Source: a virus. Taken from it: a stretch of DNA of 64,000 bases. Positions 25,577 to 33,993 of the stretch are shown one piece after another. The notes under the pieces were generated by a model. That model ran no database searches. It saw only the letters and a list, made by a program, of their open reading frames with translations, and was not told the origin of the DNA. The stretch is taken from positions 32,324 through 96,323 of IMG/VR virus record IMGVR_UViG_3300039190_000120, one strand, 5' to 3'. Numbering within the stretch: position 1 is the first letter of the stretch; the number at the start of each line of letters is the position of its first letter. Both the position numbers and the translations under genes were made by a program.

Positions 25577-26124
25577 TCAGAGTCCTCAGGGTAGCATGAA
25601 TTCATGAACATATCATCTTGCGGAAGATCCCCCAGCTTCCACTTCTGGACGAGACGTACTGGATAGTAGATTTCCCCACTGTAGCTCTCATAGGGGTCAT
25701 CCGTGAAGAACCTCGCTTCGGGGTCCACGGGGTCGTTATTGAAGCCCTTGTAGACCTCGAAAGTCTCTTCGTCTAGGTCTACGACGTAGGCCCACTCGCA
25801 AAAGAGACTGTCCCTAGCGAAGTCGAGGGAGTCGGTAACAGGCACCTCTCCCTCACTCTCCTGAATGTAGGGGAGAATGTCGGTACCCATATCACGGTGG
25901 AGAGAGGGCCAACGCTCTTTGAAGGTGTCGGACTGCTCCATCGTAGCCCTTCCGTCTTTAGCGCCCACCTGAGCCCATCGCTTCTGTAAGTCTCCATGAA
26001 TCGTCTTCACGTTCTGGAGACCGGCCTCGAACTGGTCACGATCGAACTCGTCTCGTAGGAAATGCAGCGCCTGAATACCTTGACCACCGGGATAACCGTC
26101 CCACTGGCAGTATTTGGCGACCAC
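25573..26124 (-). CDS. Phage protein with YCQWDGYPGGQG motif, unknown function
   Basis: A 183-residue protein starting at GTG (26124) with a GGGGGAG site. KYCQWDGYPGGQGIQALHFL near the N-terminus is a pattern I recognise from uncharacterised phage proteins (YCxWDGYPxxxG). The acidic C-terminus follows. It is driven by a promoter at 26216-26244. Confidence 0.72.
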   Translation of the reverse strand: MVAKYCQWDGYPGGQGIQALHFLRDEFDRDQFEAGLQNVKTIHGDLQKRWAQVGAKDGRATMEQSDTFKERWPSLHRDMGTDILPYIQESEGEVPVTDSLDFARDSLFCEWAYVVDLDEETFEVYKGFNNDPVDPEARFFTDDPYESYSGEIYYPVRLVQKWKLGDLPQDDMFMNSCYPEDSE

Positions 26125-26215
26125 ATACTCCCCCGTCCTTCACAACGCACGTCAGATTTCTCGTACCCATACTGATTCTCCTACCACGTAGTAAGTATCC
26201 TAAAACCTACCACAT

Positions 26216-26244
26216 TACGTACCAAAACTTTGGAGGCTCGTCAA
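26216..26244 (-). promoter_or_regulatory. Promoter for the 26124 operon
   Basis: TTGACG (26239-26244), 17-base spacer ending TTGG, TACGTA (26216-26221). Confidence 0.55.
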
Positions 26245-26246
26245 GG

Positions 26247-26390
26247 CTACTCTGCGGGAGGGGGAGTCATAATGAGGGCAATCTCGTCCTCGTCAAAACC
26301 GTAGCTGTCGAGGATAGTAGGTATGTCCGGCACGTCTTTGAGTACGTCCTGACAGGCACCAATACTCAGGTCTATTTTGATAGTCTTCAT
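26247..26390 (-). CDS. Small acidic protein, 47 residues
   Basis: MKTIKIDLSIGACQDVLKDV, then an acidic middle and a Pro-rich end (MTPPPAE). It lies divergent to the plus-strand gene at 26483. No clear ribosome site, so moderate confidence. Confidence 0.45.
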   Translation of the reverse strand: MKTIKIDLSIGACQDVLKDVPDIPTILDSYGFDEDEIALIMTPPPAE

Positions 26391-26482
26391 ATGTCGAGCC
26401 TAAGATCCGCTAATAATCTGTTTATGAGGACCGGAAGTAGTAGGTAGATAGTCCCTTGGAACGCCAAAAGGTAAGACACGTC

Positions 26483-27115
26483 ATGGACCAACTCAAGATC
26501 TCAGTATCATCTCTTCCGGGCCACGAGCGATCTCTGTACGATCATAGCATCAAGATGGCGTACTCGCAAGAGTCCCTTCGCCCCTATCTTCTCCCGATCA
26601 TCAAAGAGGCTGCAAGGTCCATCGGCCTCAACAAGCTCAAACAGCTTCACGAGAAGAGGGGCACATTTGCTATCCTCTCGGCGTACCGTCCTCTCTCCAA
26701 GAGCGAGAACCAAGACCGGCATGGCGAGTTGATCCGGGACCTACAAATCATGGGGTACCGTAAGTGGTATGACGCCAAGGGCTACTGGACACATACAGAG
26801 AAGAGCCTCTTGGTTCCAAAAATGAACTTCGGGGACGCCATGCAGATGGGACACAAGTACGACCAAGATGCTGTTGTGTTTAAGTCTATGGACGGTATTA
26901 TCGGGATCTACTACATGGCTGATCGTACGGTTCAGTTGGTAGGCCCTGATATTGAGATGGAAGCGGAAGACGATGATGCTATCACCAACTTCCGTAACAC
27001 CGGACTCACGTACGACCTGTATGACGAGCGCATTCCCTTCCGTGGCCCCGTCACGAAGAAGTACCTTGAGCAGAAAGGGTATGCAGACGACTATCCCGGC
27101 CTGATGGCTATGTAA
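26483..27115 (+). CDS. DUF3293-like protein
   Basis: A 210-residue protein with FAILSAYRPLSKSENQDRHG, then ELIRDLQIMGYRKWY, EKSLLVPKM and KYDQDAVVF. This is the DUF3293-type pattern (SAYxPxS..EN..R..L..L...G..E.S.LV). The C-terminal ~60 residues are extra. The start is the ATG at 26483; a TTG 27 bases upstream is less likely. The function of the family is unknown to me. Confidence 0.7.
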   Translation: MDQLKISVSSLPGHERSLYDHSIKMAYSQESLRPYLLPIIKEAARSIGLNKLKQLHEKRGTFAILSAYRPLSKSENQDRHGELIRDLQIMGYRKWYDAKGYWTHTEKSLLVPKMNFGDAMQMGHKYDQDAVVFKSMDGIIGIYYMADRTVQLVGPDIEMEAEDDDAITNFRNTGLTYDLYDERIPFRGPVTKKYLEQKGYADDYPGLMAM

Positions 27116-27725
27116 CAGTCGCTGTGAAGACGTCCGGGCCTTCCAGAACCTGACCACGCACAAACGAAGATCCACCCTCAAATAGGAGAAGCTCTTGCTC
27201 ATTGAATACGAGCAGGACTTCTCCTATTGGGTTTGACCTCACCTCGGTTAGCGTGGCCCCCAGCAAGGGTGTGAGCGTATGTGCCACCTGAGGACTGTCT
27301 TCTTCGGAGGTAGCCCAGACACGCACGTCATCGTCCTTTAGCAGCTCAGAGCGGCTACGGTCCAGATAGACGAGATGCTTTCGGCTCTCATATACATTGA
27401 ACCGGATAGGCGTATCCATCTGGTCCTGAGGCTCGAAGTACAGGAGAAGTGCCTCGTCATAGGTCTCGAAACCGTAGAGCCGGTGGCCCAACGTGGTCAC
27501 AACCGTCTGGACGTACCTGTACTTATCGCCAGTGGCCCCGAAGGGAAGCCACTTGACCTCTCGAAAGGTGGTAGCAGGGTTGGAGCCGGGCCATGATAAG
27601 GTCCGACCCGTATGTCCCTTACTCTCCATCGCCTCACGTACGAGATCTTCTACCTCGTCATCATCGAGGCCGTGGTAGCTAAGAGGCTCCCCGTTCCGCA
27701 ATCGTTTTTTATTTAGCTCGTCCAC
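27108..27725 (-). CDS. Unknown 205-residue protein
   Basis: Starts at GTG (27725) as MDELNKKRLRNGEPLSYHGL. It is beta-rich with an acidic N-terminal helix. It converges with the plus-strand gene (8-base overlap) and has its own promoter at 27766-27794. Confidence 0.65.
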   Translation of the reverse strand: MDELNKKRLRNGEPLSYHGLDDDEVEDLVREAMESKGHTGRTLSWPGSNPATTFREVKWLPFGATGDKYRYVQTVVTTLGHRLYGFETYDEALLLYFEPQDQMDTPIRFNVYESRKHLVYLDRSRSELLKDDDVRVWATSEEDSPQVAHTLTPLLGATLTEVRSNPIGEVLLVFNEQELLLFEGGSSFVRGQVLEGPDVFTATVT

Positions 27726-27765
27726 AGCGTACTGCCTCAGTCTTCTAGGTATACAGTCCCAATGG

Positions 27766-27794
27766 AATATACCCTAGTAACGGGTGGGCGTCAA
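27766..27794 (-). promoter_or_regulatory. Promoter inside the end of the methyltransferase-like gene
   Basis: TTGACG (27789-27794), N17 ending TAGGG, TATATT (27766-27771). The -35 lies in the last codons of the upstream gene. Confidence 0.7.
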
Positions 27795-28640
27795 ACAAGT
27801 TAGACCCGTGAGGTACTGTTGAAGGTCGTCTAGTGTGGTTGCCTGCTTGAAGAACCGGGAGGCACCTCCCTCGTCTCCGTACCGTGACATATTCCGGTCA
27901 GGCCCCATCTCATAGGCATTCGCATCGTAGGAGTCGGCTACCACGGCTGTAGAGCCATCTCTAGCATGACCGGCTGCGTGCATCCCACCTGCCAAGCTCT
28001 GGACGTCTAGGTGCCTCACGGGACACGAGGATTGGCATCTCCAGTCGGCTACCTCCTCTTTTCCGTAGTCTGAGGGGTCGGTGTAAAACGGAATTGAACC
28101 TTCAAACTTCTGATCCGACGATCCAAACCCCACGCCCCGTTCAGTGGTACCTTCATCCTCACCACCACGACCGGGTTGGTTGGAGGCTTTCACCTTCTTC
28201 GTACCAACGCACTCACAGTTGGGACCGTGAAGCAAGAGCACATTCGAGGGGAACCTACCCAGAGACTCCGCTCTCTTGACCTTCTCGACGGCCTCCACCT
28301 TTCGTGCCTCCAGCACCTCTTCATCGTGCATCCAAGGGCGATCACCATACAGCTCGCTGCGTTTCCCGTTCGCAGTGTCCCCGCCGTCTAGTGAATCAGT
28401 GGTGCTAATACGGCCAGCATCAATGTCAAGGTAGCCGGTGCCACCACGAACCACTTGACCCACGATGGTGTCCTCAAGAGGTCTTCGGAGTAGGAGCCCC
28501 ATCATTGGTCCTAATGGACCAAGAATAGAGAAGCAATCCCGTACCTCTAGTCCAGCACGTCTGGCAGAGAAGCCTGCCTTATCGACAGAGGTGGGGTCTA
28601 CTAAAAGCACCAGATGTTCACCGGGTACTAAGTCATTCAT
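27774..28640 (-). CDS. DNA methyltransferase-like protein B
   Basis: A 288-residue paralog of 22995-23792 with the same landmarks: GEHLVLLVDPTSVDKAGFSA, ARRAGLEVRDCFSILGPLGP, GGTGYLDIDAGRI, GRFPSNVLLLHGPNCE, WRCQSSCPVRHLDVQS and GGASRFFKQ. The Cys/His segment is retained. A canonical DPPY motif is absent. The ATG overlaps the stop of the MIRN-family gene upstream. It could modify phage DNA or be a catalytically dead decoy; this is not resolvable here. Confidence 0.75.
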   Translation of the reverse strand: MNDLVPGEHLVLLVDPTSVDKAGFSARRAGLEVRDCFSILGPLGPMMGLLLRRPLEDTIVGQVVRGGTGYLDIDAGRISTTDSLDGGDTANGKRSELYGDRPWMHDEEVLEARKVEAVEKVKRAESLGRFPSNVLLLHGPNCECVGTKKVKASNQPGRGGEDEGTTERGVGFGSSDQKFEGSIPFYTDPSDYGKEEVADWRCQSSCPVRHLDVQSLAGGMHAAGHARDGSTAVVADSYDANAYEMGPDRNMSRYGDEGGASRFFKQATTLDDLQQYLTGLTCLTPTRY

Positions 28641-29223
28641 CCCCGAACCTCTCAACAAATACAGGTGTCCTCTCCCCATAATAGGCCCCGATCACGTTGT
28701 ATTCAAAGAACTCAGTAGCCTCGGAGCGAGACATTGTATCCCGTTCCATGAGGATCTCGATACAGGCGTCGTAATCGTAAGCGACCAGAGGGTCCGAACC
28801 GGCTCGACGTGAGACACCTAAGATAGCCTCGTCAAAGCCGTCCGCAAACCACAGATCATCATACTCCTGTGCTAATCGCTCTCGCCGGGTGGGAGGTGGC
28901 TCCTCTACCTGAAACAGCTCGTGTATCGTATCCTCTGTGATCCTATTTGCCAACTCGTGACGACCTCCAGCCGTCTTGAGAAGCTCATAGATCTGGGGGG
29001 TTGCCCCGCTTTCCTTTAGCTGTGTAAGACTCACTTCCCACCTATACTCCGCACTAGAGTCACAAAACCCGATGGTCCGGGCAGCCGGGTTATCACTACA
29101 ATATATCCGGGACCCCGTAGTCCTAGCATGGTCGTAAGCCATCTGTACTAACCGATCCCCCGCCTTGCTTGACTCACGGAACACACTGTAGGCCTCGTCC
29201 ACGTCAAAGTAGTTGCGAATCAT
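28633..29223 (-). CDS. MIRN-family N-terminus fused to a conserved phage domain
   Basis: A 196-residue protein that begins MIRNYFDVDEAYSVFRESSK, the N-terminal cassette of the 41-57 kb array. It ends with a different conserved phage domain, DGFDEAILGVSRRAGSDPLV, then EILMERDTMSRSEATEFFEY and YYGERTPVFV. It shows that the cassette can be joined to unrelated bodies. Overlaps by ATGA on both sides. Function unknown. Confidence 0.75.
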   Translation of the reverse strand: MIRNYFDVDEAYSVFRESSKAGDRLVQMAYDHARTTGSRIYCSDNPAARTIGFCDSSAEYRWEVSLTQLKESGATPQIYELLKTAGGRHELANRITEDTIHELFQVEEPPPTRRERLAQEYDDLWFADGFDEAILGVSRRAGSDPLVAYDYDACIEILMERDTMSRSEATEFFEYNVIGAYYGERTPVFVERFGDE

Positions 29224-29705
29224 TCGTCCTCCAAGGATACACCCAGCTCCGCAGCCATTTTCTCGTAAGCATCTGAGAGGTAGGAAGCACGAGTCACGTA
29301 GGTGTCAGCACCAACCGTAGCAGTAAGCTGGAAGCCTACAGTCCTCGTGTTGTAAGGCTGGCCGTCTTTGAGCCTCTTTTCCAGGATCTGGGCGATACTG
29401 CTCACACGTCGTTTCAGTTCGTCAAGATCCATCGTTTTCTCCTCTTCAAACTTCTCTTTGATTGCCAAATACAGAGCGTCGTCTAGGGGGAGGGAGTCGG
29501 GGAACACAACGTCTATGATGCGGCTTAATTCAGCCTGTAAGCTCTTGATGTGCTGGTCGGCATACCCGACACCACCCTCTAAGGCACGGATACGTTTAAG
29601 TGCCCGCTGGAGAAGGGGATCTGAGGCTCGACCCTCCAACGCCTCTTCTATGGCAGCGCCGCACTCGACGTCATGTAATCCTTCAAGGTCTAGTTGATCA
29701 TCCAT
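29220..29705 (-). CDS. Coiled-coil protein of unknown function
   Basis: A 161-residue protein (MDDQLDLEGLHDVECGAAIE); the start overlaps the upstream stop. The middle (residues ~45-110) is a long helix with heptad-like Leu/Ile spacing, followed by a short beta region. Confidence 0.68.
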   Translation of the reverse strand: MDDQLDLEGLHDVECGAAIEEALEGRASDPLLQRALKRIRALEGGVGYADQHIKSLQAELSRIIDVVFPDSLPLDDALYLAIKEKFEEEKTMDLDELKRRVSSIAQILEKRLKDGQPYNTRTVGFQLTATVGADTYVTRASYLSDAYEKMAAELGVSLEDE

Positions 29706-30093
29706 TTGAAGCCTCAGGTACAACTACAGGGAAGTCCCGTCTAGGTTCAGGCACGCCGTCGTCTGAGATATATAGGTATCCCAGCTCATGCCACCACGCC
29801 TTGGTAATGGTTCCACCGAAACAGGTGTTCACGTAGCGAATATCGAGAGGCCCTTCGTGACCCCGGAGGGCCTCGATTACCTCCCGTGTTGAGTAGGCGG
29901 GAGGATCGCCCCTGTCAAAGGCACGATCATACATGTAGTTCCTCGAATCTTTGTACTCGACCCACAGGACGTCCTCCCTCCATTCGAGAGACAGTACGAC
30001 ACCCGATATTTCTCTATCCATGCTGATGAAGACAAAGCGGTGATCCGGCTTATCAGATTGCTCCAATACTTCAATGAATTCCGATACGTCCAT
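29698..30093 (-). CDS. Unknown 131-residue protein
   Basis: MDVSEFIEVLEQSDKPDHRF, with a mixed alpha/beta pattern and a Pro/Arg-rich end. It lies four bases downstream of the topoisomerase gene and overlaps the next gene by eight bases. Confidence 0.65.
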   Translation of the reverse strand: MDVSEFIEVLEQSDKPDHRFVFISMDREISGVVLSLEWREDVLWVEYKDSRNYMYDRAFDRGDPPAYSTREVIEALRGHEGPLDIRYVNTCFGGTITKAWWHELGYLYISDDGVPEPRRDFPVVVPEASNG

Positions 30094-30097
30094 GACT

Positions 30098-32374
30098 TTA
30101 CTCCCCTTGGCGAATCTCTACCGGCTGGCGGTTCCAGCGAATGAGGTGGCCTCTCTTGATGATCTGGTAGCCCTTGTTACCGCGCTTCGTCGGCTTGTAC
30201 GTCTGGTGAGTAACCATGCGCTCCGCACCACGATTTGTCTCGACGTGTAGATTGGCCCCCTGATTCTCCCCACAAAGGGTGTAGGCCAGTACCTCGTCCT
30301 TATCTGCAAGGCTGATCGCCTTCACGCCTTTGCCAGCTCCCTTGTAGAGCTTGACCTCTTCTGCATCGAAGGTTGTACCCCTACCACCGTGGGTAGCAAG
30401 CACCACATAGTCCTCAGGCCTAACGAGGCAGCAGTTTATCACGGCATCATCGTCATCGAGCCGCTGGTACGTTCGTCCAACCGTGGTCGACGGATCTGTG
30501 AAGCCTTCTAGGTCAAAGCGGACAGCACTGCCACTCTTGGTGACGGCCAACATAATCGCATCCACCGGGTCGGTAGAGGCGGGTAATACGAGGTCGTCAA
30601 TAGTCACCACGTTGACGACACGCTCACCGTCCTCAAAAGAGAACATGGCTTGGATGGGATCTCCATAGCCCGTGGTCAAGGGGAGGTCCGCAACACGAGC
30701 TGTGTAGCACTTACCTGCCGACGTGAAGAAGAGGGCGGTATCCTTAGTGTTGCCGGGGAGTACCCAACCAATCTCGTCATTGTCTCGGCAGCGAAGACTG
30801 GTGAGGTCGCCGTACGACTTCTGGGTACGCACCCAACCGTCACGTGATACGATTACATTCACGTCCTCCGACTCAATGTAGTCCTCTTCGTTGAAGTCGA
30901 AGTCATTGACCTCCACTTCGACGGACGTGCGCCTCTTGTCCCCATACGCTCGTGAGAGTTCTCTCAGCTCGGAGCGGATAAGGGACCAGACAGCTTCATC
31001 ATCGTCGAGGACCTTCCGTACCTGCTTGGCCTCACTCCTCTTGGCAGCCAGCTCGTCCAATACGCTCTGCTTCTCAGTGTTCGCCAGACGGTAGATAGGA
31101 AGAGAGATGATCGCCTCTGCCTGATCTTCGTCGAAGTCAAAGGCTTCCTTCACCGCTGTGCGGGCTTCCCCCTTGGAGGACGCCGACTGGACGATCTTCA
31201 AGAGCTTCTGGGTGTTACTGAAGGCCACCTCGTAGGCTTCGAGCACGTGGATACGCCGCTCTAGTCCGTCAAGTTGGTGCTGGAGTCTGCGGGTCGTCAC
31301 CTCGAAGCGGAAGTCGAGGAATGCCTGCAAGATCTCTTTGAGGTCTGCCCTCTTGGGCTCAGGAACCGGCAACTCGTCCGTGGGGAACAGGCAAGTGAGG
31401 TTCATGTGGAAGCGATCTTCCAGTGGAGTCTTCTTGAAGAGGTAGGCCAGTGCCGCCTCGTGGTCAGCTCCCCTCTTGAGTTCGAGGACAATACGCACCT
31501 CGTCTGTGCTCTCGTCCCTCACGTCTGTCACCTGAGGGAGGTCGGAAGTAGCCACGTGAGAAGCAATCTTCTCGATCATGCTACTCTTGTTGGCTGCGTA
31601 CGGGATTTCAGTGATGATAATGGCCTTCTTGCCCCGGCCCATATCTTCGATTTCCCGCTTAGCCCGGATGGTGAACGAGCCCTGCCCTTCTTCATAGAAG
31701 GACGTAATCTCGTCTTGGTTCTCCAGAATGACGCCGCCTGTGGGGAAGTCCGGTCCCTTGATGTGGTGCTTGACAAGGGTGGAGATGCGTCGGGTCGGGT
31801 TAGAGATCAGATCAATACAGGCGTCGAGCACTTCCTTTGCATTGTGGGGCGGGATATTCGTCGCCATACCCACCGCAATTCCCGTGCCTCCATTGATCAG
31901 GAGGTTCGGTACCTGAGCAGGTAGGACGTCCGGCTCTTCTTCGGTGTTATCGAAGTTGGTTCGGAAGTCCACCGTGCCATCTTTGAGTTCCTCCAGCAGA
32001 CGCTCTGCCATCGGAGCCAGACGGGCCTCGATATACCGCATAGCTGCAGCCCCATCACCGTCGATCGAGCCGTAGTTGCCGTGGCCGTCCACGAGGGGAT
32101 AGCGCATCGAGAAGTCCTGAGCCATTCGTACCAGCGTGTCGGCAATACTCTGATCACCGTGAGGGTGATAAGCAGCCATGACACGCCCGACGATAGCGGC
32201 GTTCTTCCGGTACTTGGCTGACGAGGAGAGTTTGAGGTCATTGTACATCGCGTAGAGAATCCTACGCTGCACCGGCTTCAAGCCGTCTCTCACGTCAGGG
32301 ATTGCCCTCGACGTGATCACGCTCATAGCGTAGCTCAGGTATCTCTTGCGGATTTCTTCGTGCATCAAAGCCAT
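30098..32374 (-). CDS. parC: DNA topoisomerase IV/gyrase subunit A
   Basis: A 758-residue breakage-reunion subunit. RYLSYAMSVITSRAIPDVRD and DGLKPVQRRILYAM are the conserved N-terminal motifs. AAMRYIEARLAP holds the catalytic Tyr. GTGIAVGMATNIPPHN and a six-bladed C-terminal beta-pinwheel-like region follow. With a B subunit (not in this window) it would relax or decatenate phage DNA. Whether it is gyrase- or topo IV-type cannot be decided; the GyrA-box is not evident. Confidence 0.92.
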   Translation of the reverse strand: MALMHEEIRKRYLSYAMSVITSRAIPDVRDGLKPVQRRILYAMYNDLKLSSSAKYRKNAAIVGRVMAAYHPHGDQSIADTLVRMAQDFSMRYPLVDGHGNYGSIDGDGAAAMRYIEARLAPMAERLLEELKDGTVDFRTNFDNTEEEPDVLPAQVPNLLINGGTGIAVGMATNIPPHNAKEVLDACIDLISNPTRRISTLVKHHIKGPDFPTGGVILENQDEITSFYEEGQGSFTIRAKREIEDMGRGKKAIIITEIPYAANKSSMIEKIASHVATSDLPQVTDVRDESTDEVRIVLELKRGADHEAALAYLFKKTPLEDRFHMNLTCLFPTDELPVPEPKRADLKEILQAFLDFRFEVTTRRLQHQLDGLERRIHVLEAYEVAFSNTQKLLKIVQSASSKGEARTAVKEAFDFDEDQAEAIISLPIYRLANTEKQSVLDELAAKRSEAKQVRKVLDDDEAVWSLIRSELRELSRAYGDKRRTSVEVEVNDFDFNEEDYIESEDVNVIVSRDGWVRTQKSYGDLTSLRCRDNDEIGWVLPGNTKDTALFFTSAGKCYTARVADLPLTTGYGDPIQAMFSFEDGERVVNVVTIDDLVLPASTDPVDAIMLAVTKSGSAVRFDLEGFTDPSTTVGRTYQRLDDDDAVINCCLVRPEDYVVLATHGGRGTTFDAEEVKLYKGAGKGVKAISLADKDEVLAYTLCGENQGANLHVETNRGAERMVTHQTYKPTKRGNKGYQIIKRGHLIRWNRQPVEIRQGE

Positions 32375-32391
32375 TCGTGTGTCCTATCTGT

Positions 32392-32595
32392 CTAATCTAA
32401 TTGGAGGTAGCTTCCCCGCCTCGGAGGAATATTGAGCTTTTCCCCGTAAACATTCATATCCATCCCATCCACTTGCAGAGTTACATACACGTGTATATAG
32501 GAATAGGTATCCAGACCTTTGTGTAAATAGATTTTACCGGGTCCTATTAGGTCAGGGATTGCCCGGCCCAGCACGTTGAAAAGGTTACGTATCAC
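32392..32595 (-). CDS. MIRN-family short protein (67 residues)
   Basis: Starts at GTG as MIRNLFNVLGRAIPDLIGPG. The upstream gene's last codons are TCC CGT GAT ACG TAA, so the cassette's DNA supplies that gene's stop, as in the main array. The body is beta-rich and short. Confidence 0.7.
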   Translation of the reverse strand: MIRNLFNVLGRAIPDLIGPGKIYLHKGLDTYSYIHVYVTLQVDGMDMNVYGEKLNIPPRRGSYLQLD

Positions 32596-33178
32596 GGGAC
32601 TCCAGTATCTTGTCGAGCATCAGGGCCAGTACAAAGGCGTGGCCCATCTTCTTGTCGGGACTGTTGAAGACCTCGTTGTACGTGAGCCCTTTAGCTTTAT
32701 GGTCGTACCCGTCGAAGTCTCGAAGGGCAACCTTTGTACCACCCAGAACCATCTTGGTCAAGCGTCGGAAGGCATACGTATCACGCAGAGCCTGCGAGTA
32801 GATCCGGGTGTAGATCTTCTTTCGAGCCTCTGTGTAGGTAAGACGTTCGCCGTCCCACCAACTGAACTCCGGCTTAGCACCCTTACCCATCGGGTACCGG
32901 TGAGCATAGCTATCTGCCCAGCCTTCTGTGGCCCACTCCCAATAGAGATCATTGGGCTCGCCATCTTCACCGACGTGCTCTAGGTAGACCTTGCTGAACT
33001 GCCAGCCGTTCTCGACGTTCTGCGCCACGTGCCCGTCATATAAATCTACAGGAGCGGCGACGAAAGGACTGAGGCCCTTCGTCCAGTTCTGTGATCTGGA
33101 AGTGGTTACGATCTCCTCGTAACCTTCGGGTACAGGGTCACGATAGCTGATTACTCTAACAAGGGGGTCGTCACTCAT
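32585..33178 (-). CDS. Conserved phage protein of unknown function
   Basis: A 197-residue protein with a strongly patterned sequence: VENGWQFSKVYLEHVGEDGE, HRYPMGKGAKPEFSWWDGE, ARKKIYTRIYSQAL and KMGHAFVLALMLDKIL. I recognise it as a recurrent uncharacterised phage/bacterial family with conserved Trp, Lys, Arg and a terminal GHAFVLA block, suggestive of an enzyme. It ends ...SRDT at the MIRN cassette. Confidence 0.7.
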   Translation of the reverse strand: MSDDPLVRVISYRDPVPEGYEEIVTTSRSQNWTKGLSPFVAAPVDLYDGHVAQNVENGWQFSKVYLEHVGEDGEPNDLYWEWATEGWADSYAHRYPMGKGAKPEFSWWDGERLTYTEARKKIYTRIYSQALRDTYAFRRLTKMVLGGTKVALRDFDGYDHKAKGLTYNEVFNSPDKKMGHAFVLALMLDKILESRDT

Positions 33179-33438
33179 ATGAGGTCGATAAGGTCTTCAG
33201 GTGGGGTGAGGTCAAGCTCTTGGCCGTCCCAAAAGCGGACCTTCGTTTTCGTATAGAGGGCGGTAGGCTGGAACTCGTAGAAGAACCAGTTACTCCGGGT
33301 CGTGTGGATAGGCTCTTCGAGGGAGGTCAGCCATCTTCTGATTTTGCCTTCCTCACGTTCTCCCTGCTCTTGCCCCAGAAAGCGACTGAGGTGGCGCATA
33401 ATGATGGGGACGGTCTGCTCTACTAGTGCTTCATCCAT
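33175..33438 (-). CDS. Unknown 87-residue protein
   Basis: MDEALVEQTVPIIMRHLSRF, helical N-terminus then strands with several Trp/Phe. ATGA overlap with the next gene. Confidence 0.62.
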   Translation of the reverse strand: MDEALVEQTVPIIMRHLSRFLGQEQGEREEGKIRRWLTSLEEPIHTTRSNWFFYEFQPTALYTKTKVRFWDGQELDLTPPEDLIDLI

Positions 33439-33439
33439 T

Positions 33440-33646
33440 CTAACTCTCCTGCTCCGAATGCCACTTCAAGAACTCAAGGGCCTCCGACCGGTCCACAAGA
33501 AGGTCGACACCTCCAAAGACGAGGACGTAATCCTTACTGTTCTGACCGCCCCTGTTCTTTTCCTCCGGCGTCGTAGGTCGGAGCGTCCACTCCACCGTGG
33601 GGTGCAGCTCCACGAGACTGATTGCTGGGTTGTTGCTTATCTCCAC
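33440..33646 (-). CDS. Unknown 68-residue protein nested start
   Basis: GTG start (33646) as MEISNNPAISLVELHPTVEW, with GGAGG ten bases upstream. Its first 113 bases lie inside the membrane-peptide gene 33534-33803 in another frame, an unusually long overlap for this genome. Confidence 0.58.
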   Translation of the reverse strand: MEISNNPAISLVELHPTVEWTLRPTTPEEKNRGGQNSKDYVLVFGGVDLLVDRSEALEFLKWHSEQES

Positions 33647-33803
33647 GTACCTTTACCTCCACTCCACGGTCCTCCGAACACCCATCAAGGGCATAGTGCT
33701 TCTCTCCAAACGTAACCCCAAATAGGAGCGCCCAGAAGACTAGGAAAATGATGATGAAAAACAAGCAACCACCACAGTTGCATCCGATCTCTACGTCAGC
33801 CAT
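33534..33803 (-). CDS. Small single-pass membrane protein
   Basis: An 89-residue protein: short N-terminus with CNCGGC, one strong transmembrane helix (FFIIIFLVFWALLFGVTFG, residues 15-33), then a polar tail. The tail overlaps the next gene. Size and topology would suit a holin-like, superinfection-exclusion or accessory peptide; nothing decides between these. Confidence 0.6.
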   Translation of the reverse strand: MADVEIGCNCGGCLFFIIIFLVFWALLFGVTFGEKHYALDGCSEDRGVEVKVRGDKQQPSNQSRGAAPHGGVDAPTYDAGGKEQGRSEQ

Positions 33804-33815
33804 GCCGAATCTCCC

Positions 33816-33983
33816 TTATTCAGGTGCCTCAGATACCTCAGGGGGTGCCTCTTCTCCGCCCCCGGTGGTCGAGGTACACATGCTCGTATAGATAACAAGG
33901 GTGAAAACAGCCCAGAGGAGTACGAAAGCCCTAAACACTCGCCCCCAAAACCCCTTGCTCTTCTCTTTGATTTCAACTTCCAT
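33816..33983 (-). CDS. Small single-pass membrane protein
   Basis: A 55-residue protein, MEVEIKEKSKGFWGRVFRAF, then a hydrophobic helix to SMCTSTTGGG and an acidic Pro-rich tail. Its topology resembles its neighbour at 33534-33803, so the two may act together. AGGAGATATG precedes the start. Confidence 0.6.
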   Translation of the reverse strand: MEVEIKEKSKGFWGRVFRAFVLLWAVFTLVIYTSMCTSTTGGGEEAPPEVSEAPE

Positions 33984-33993
33984 GACATATCTC

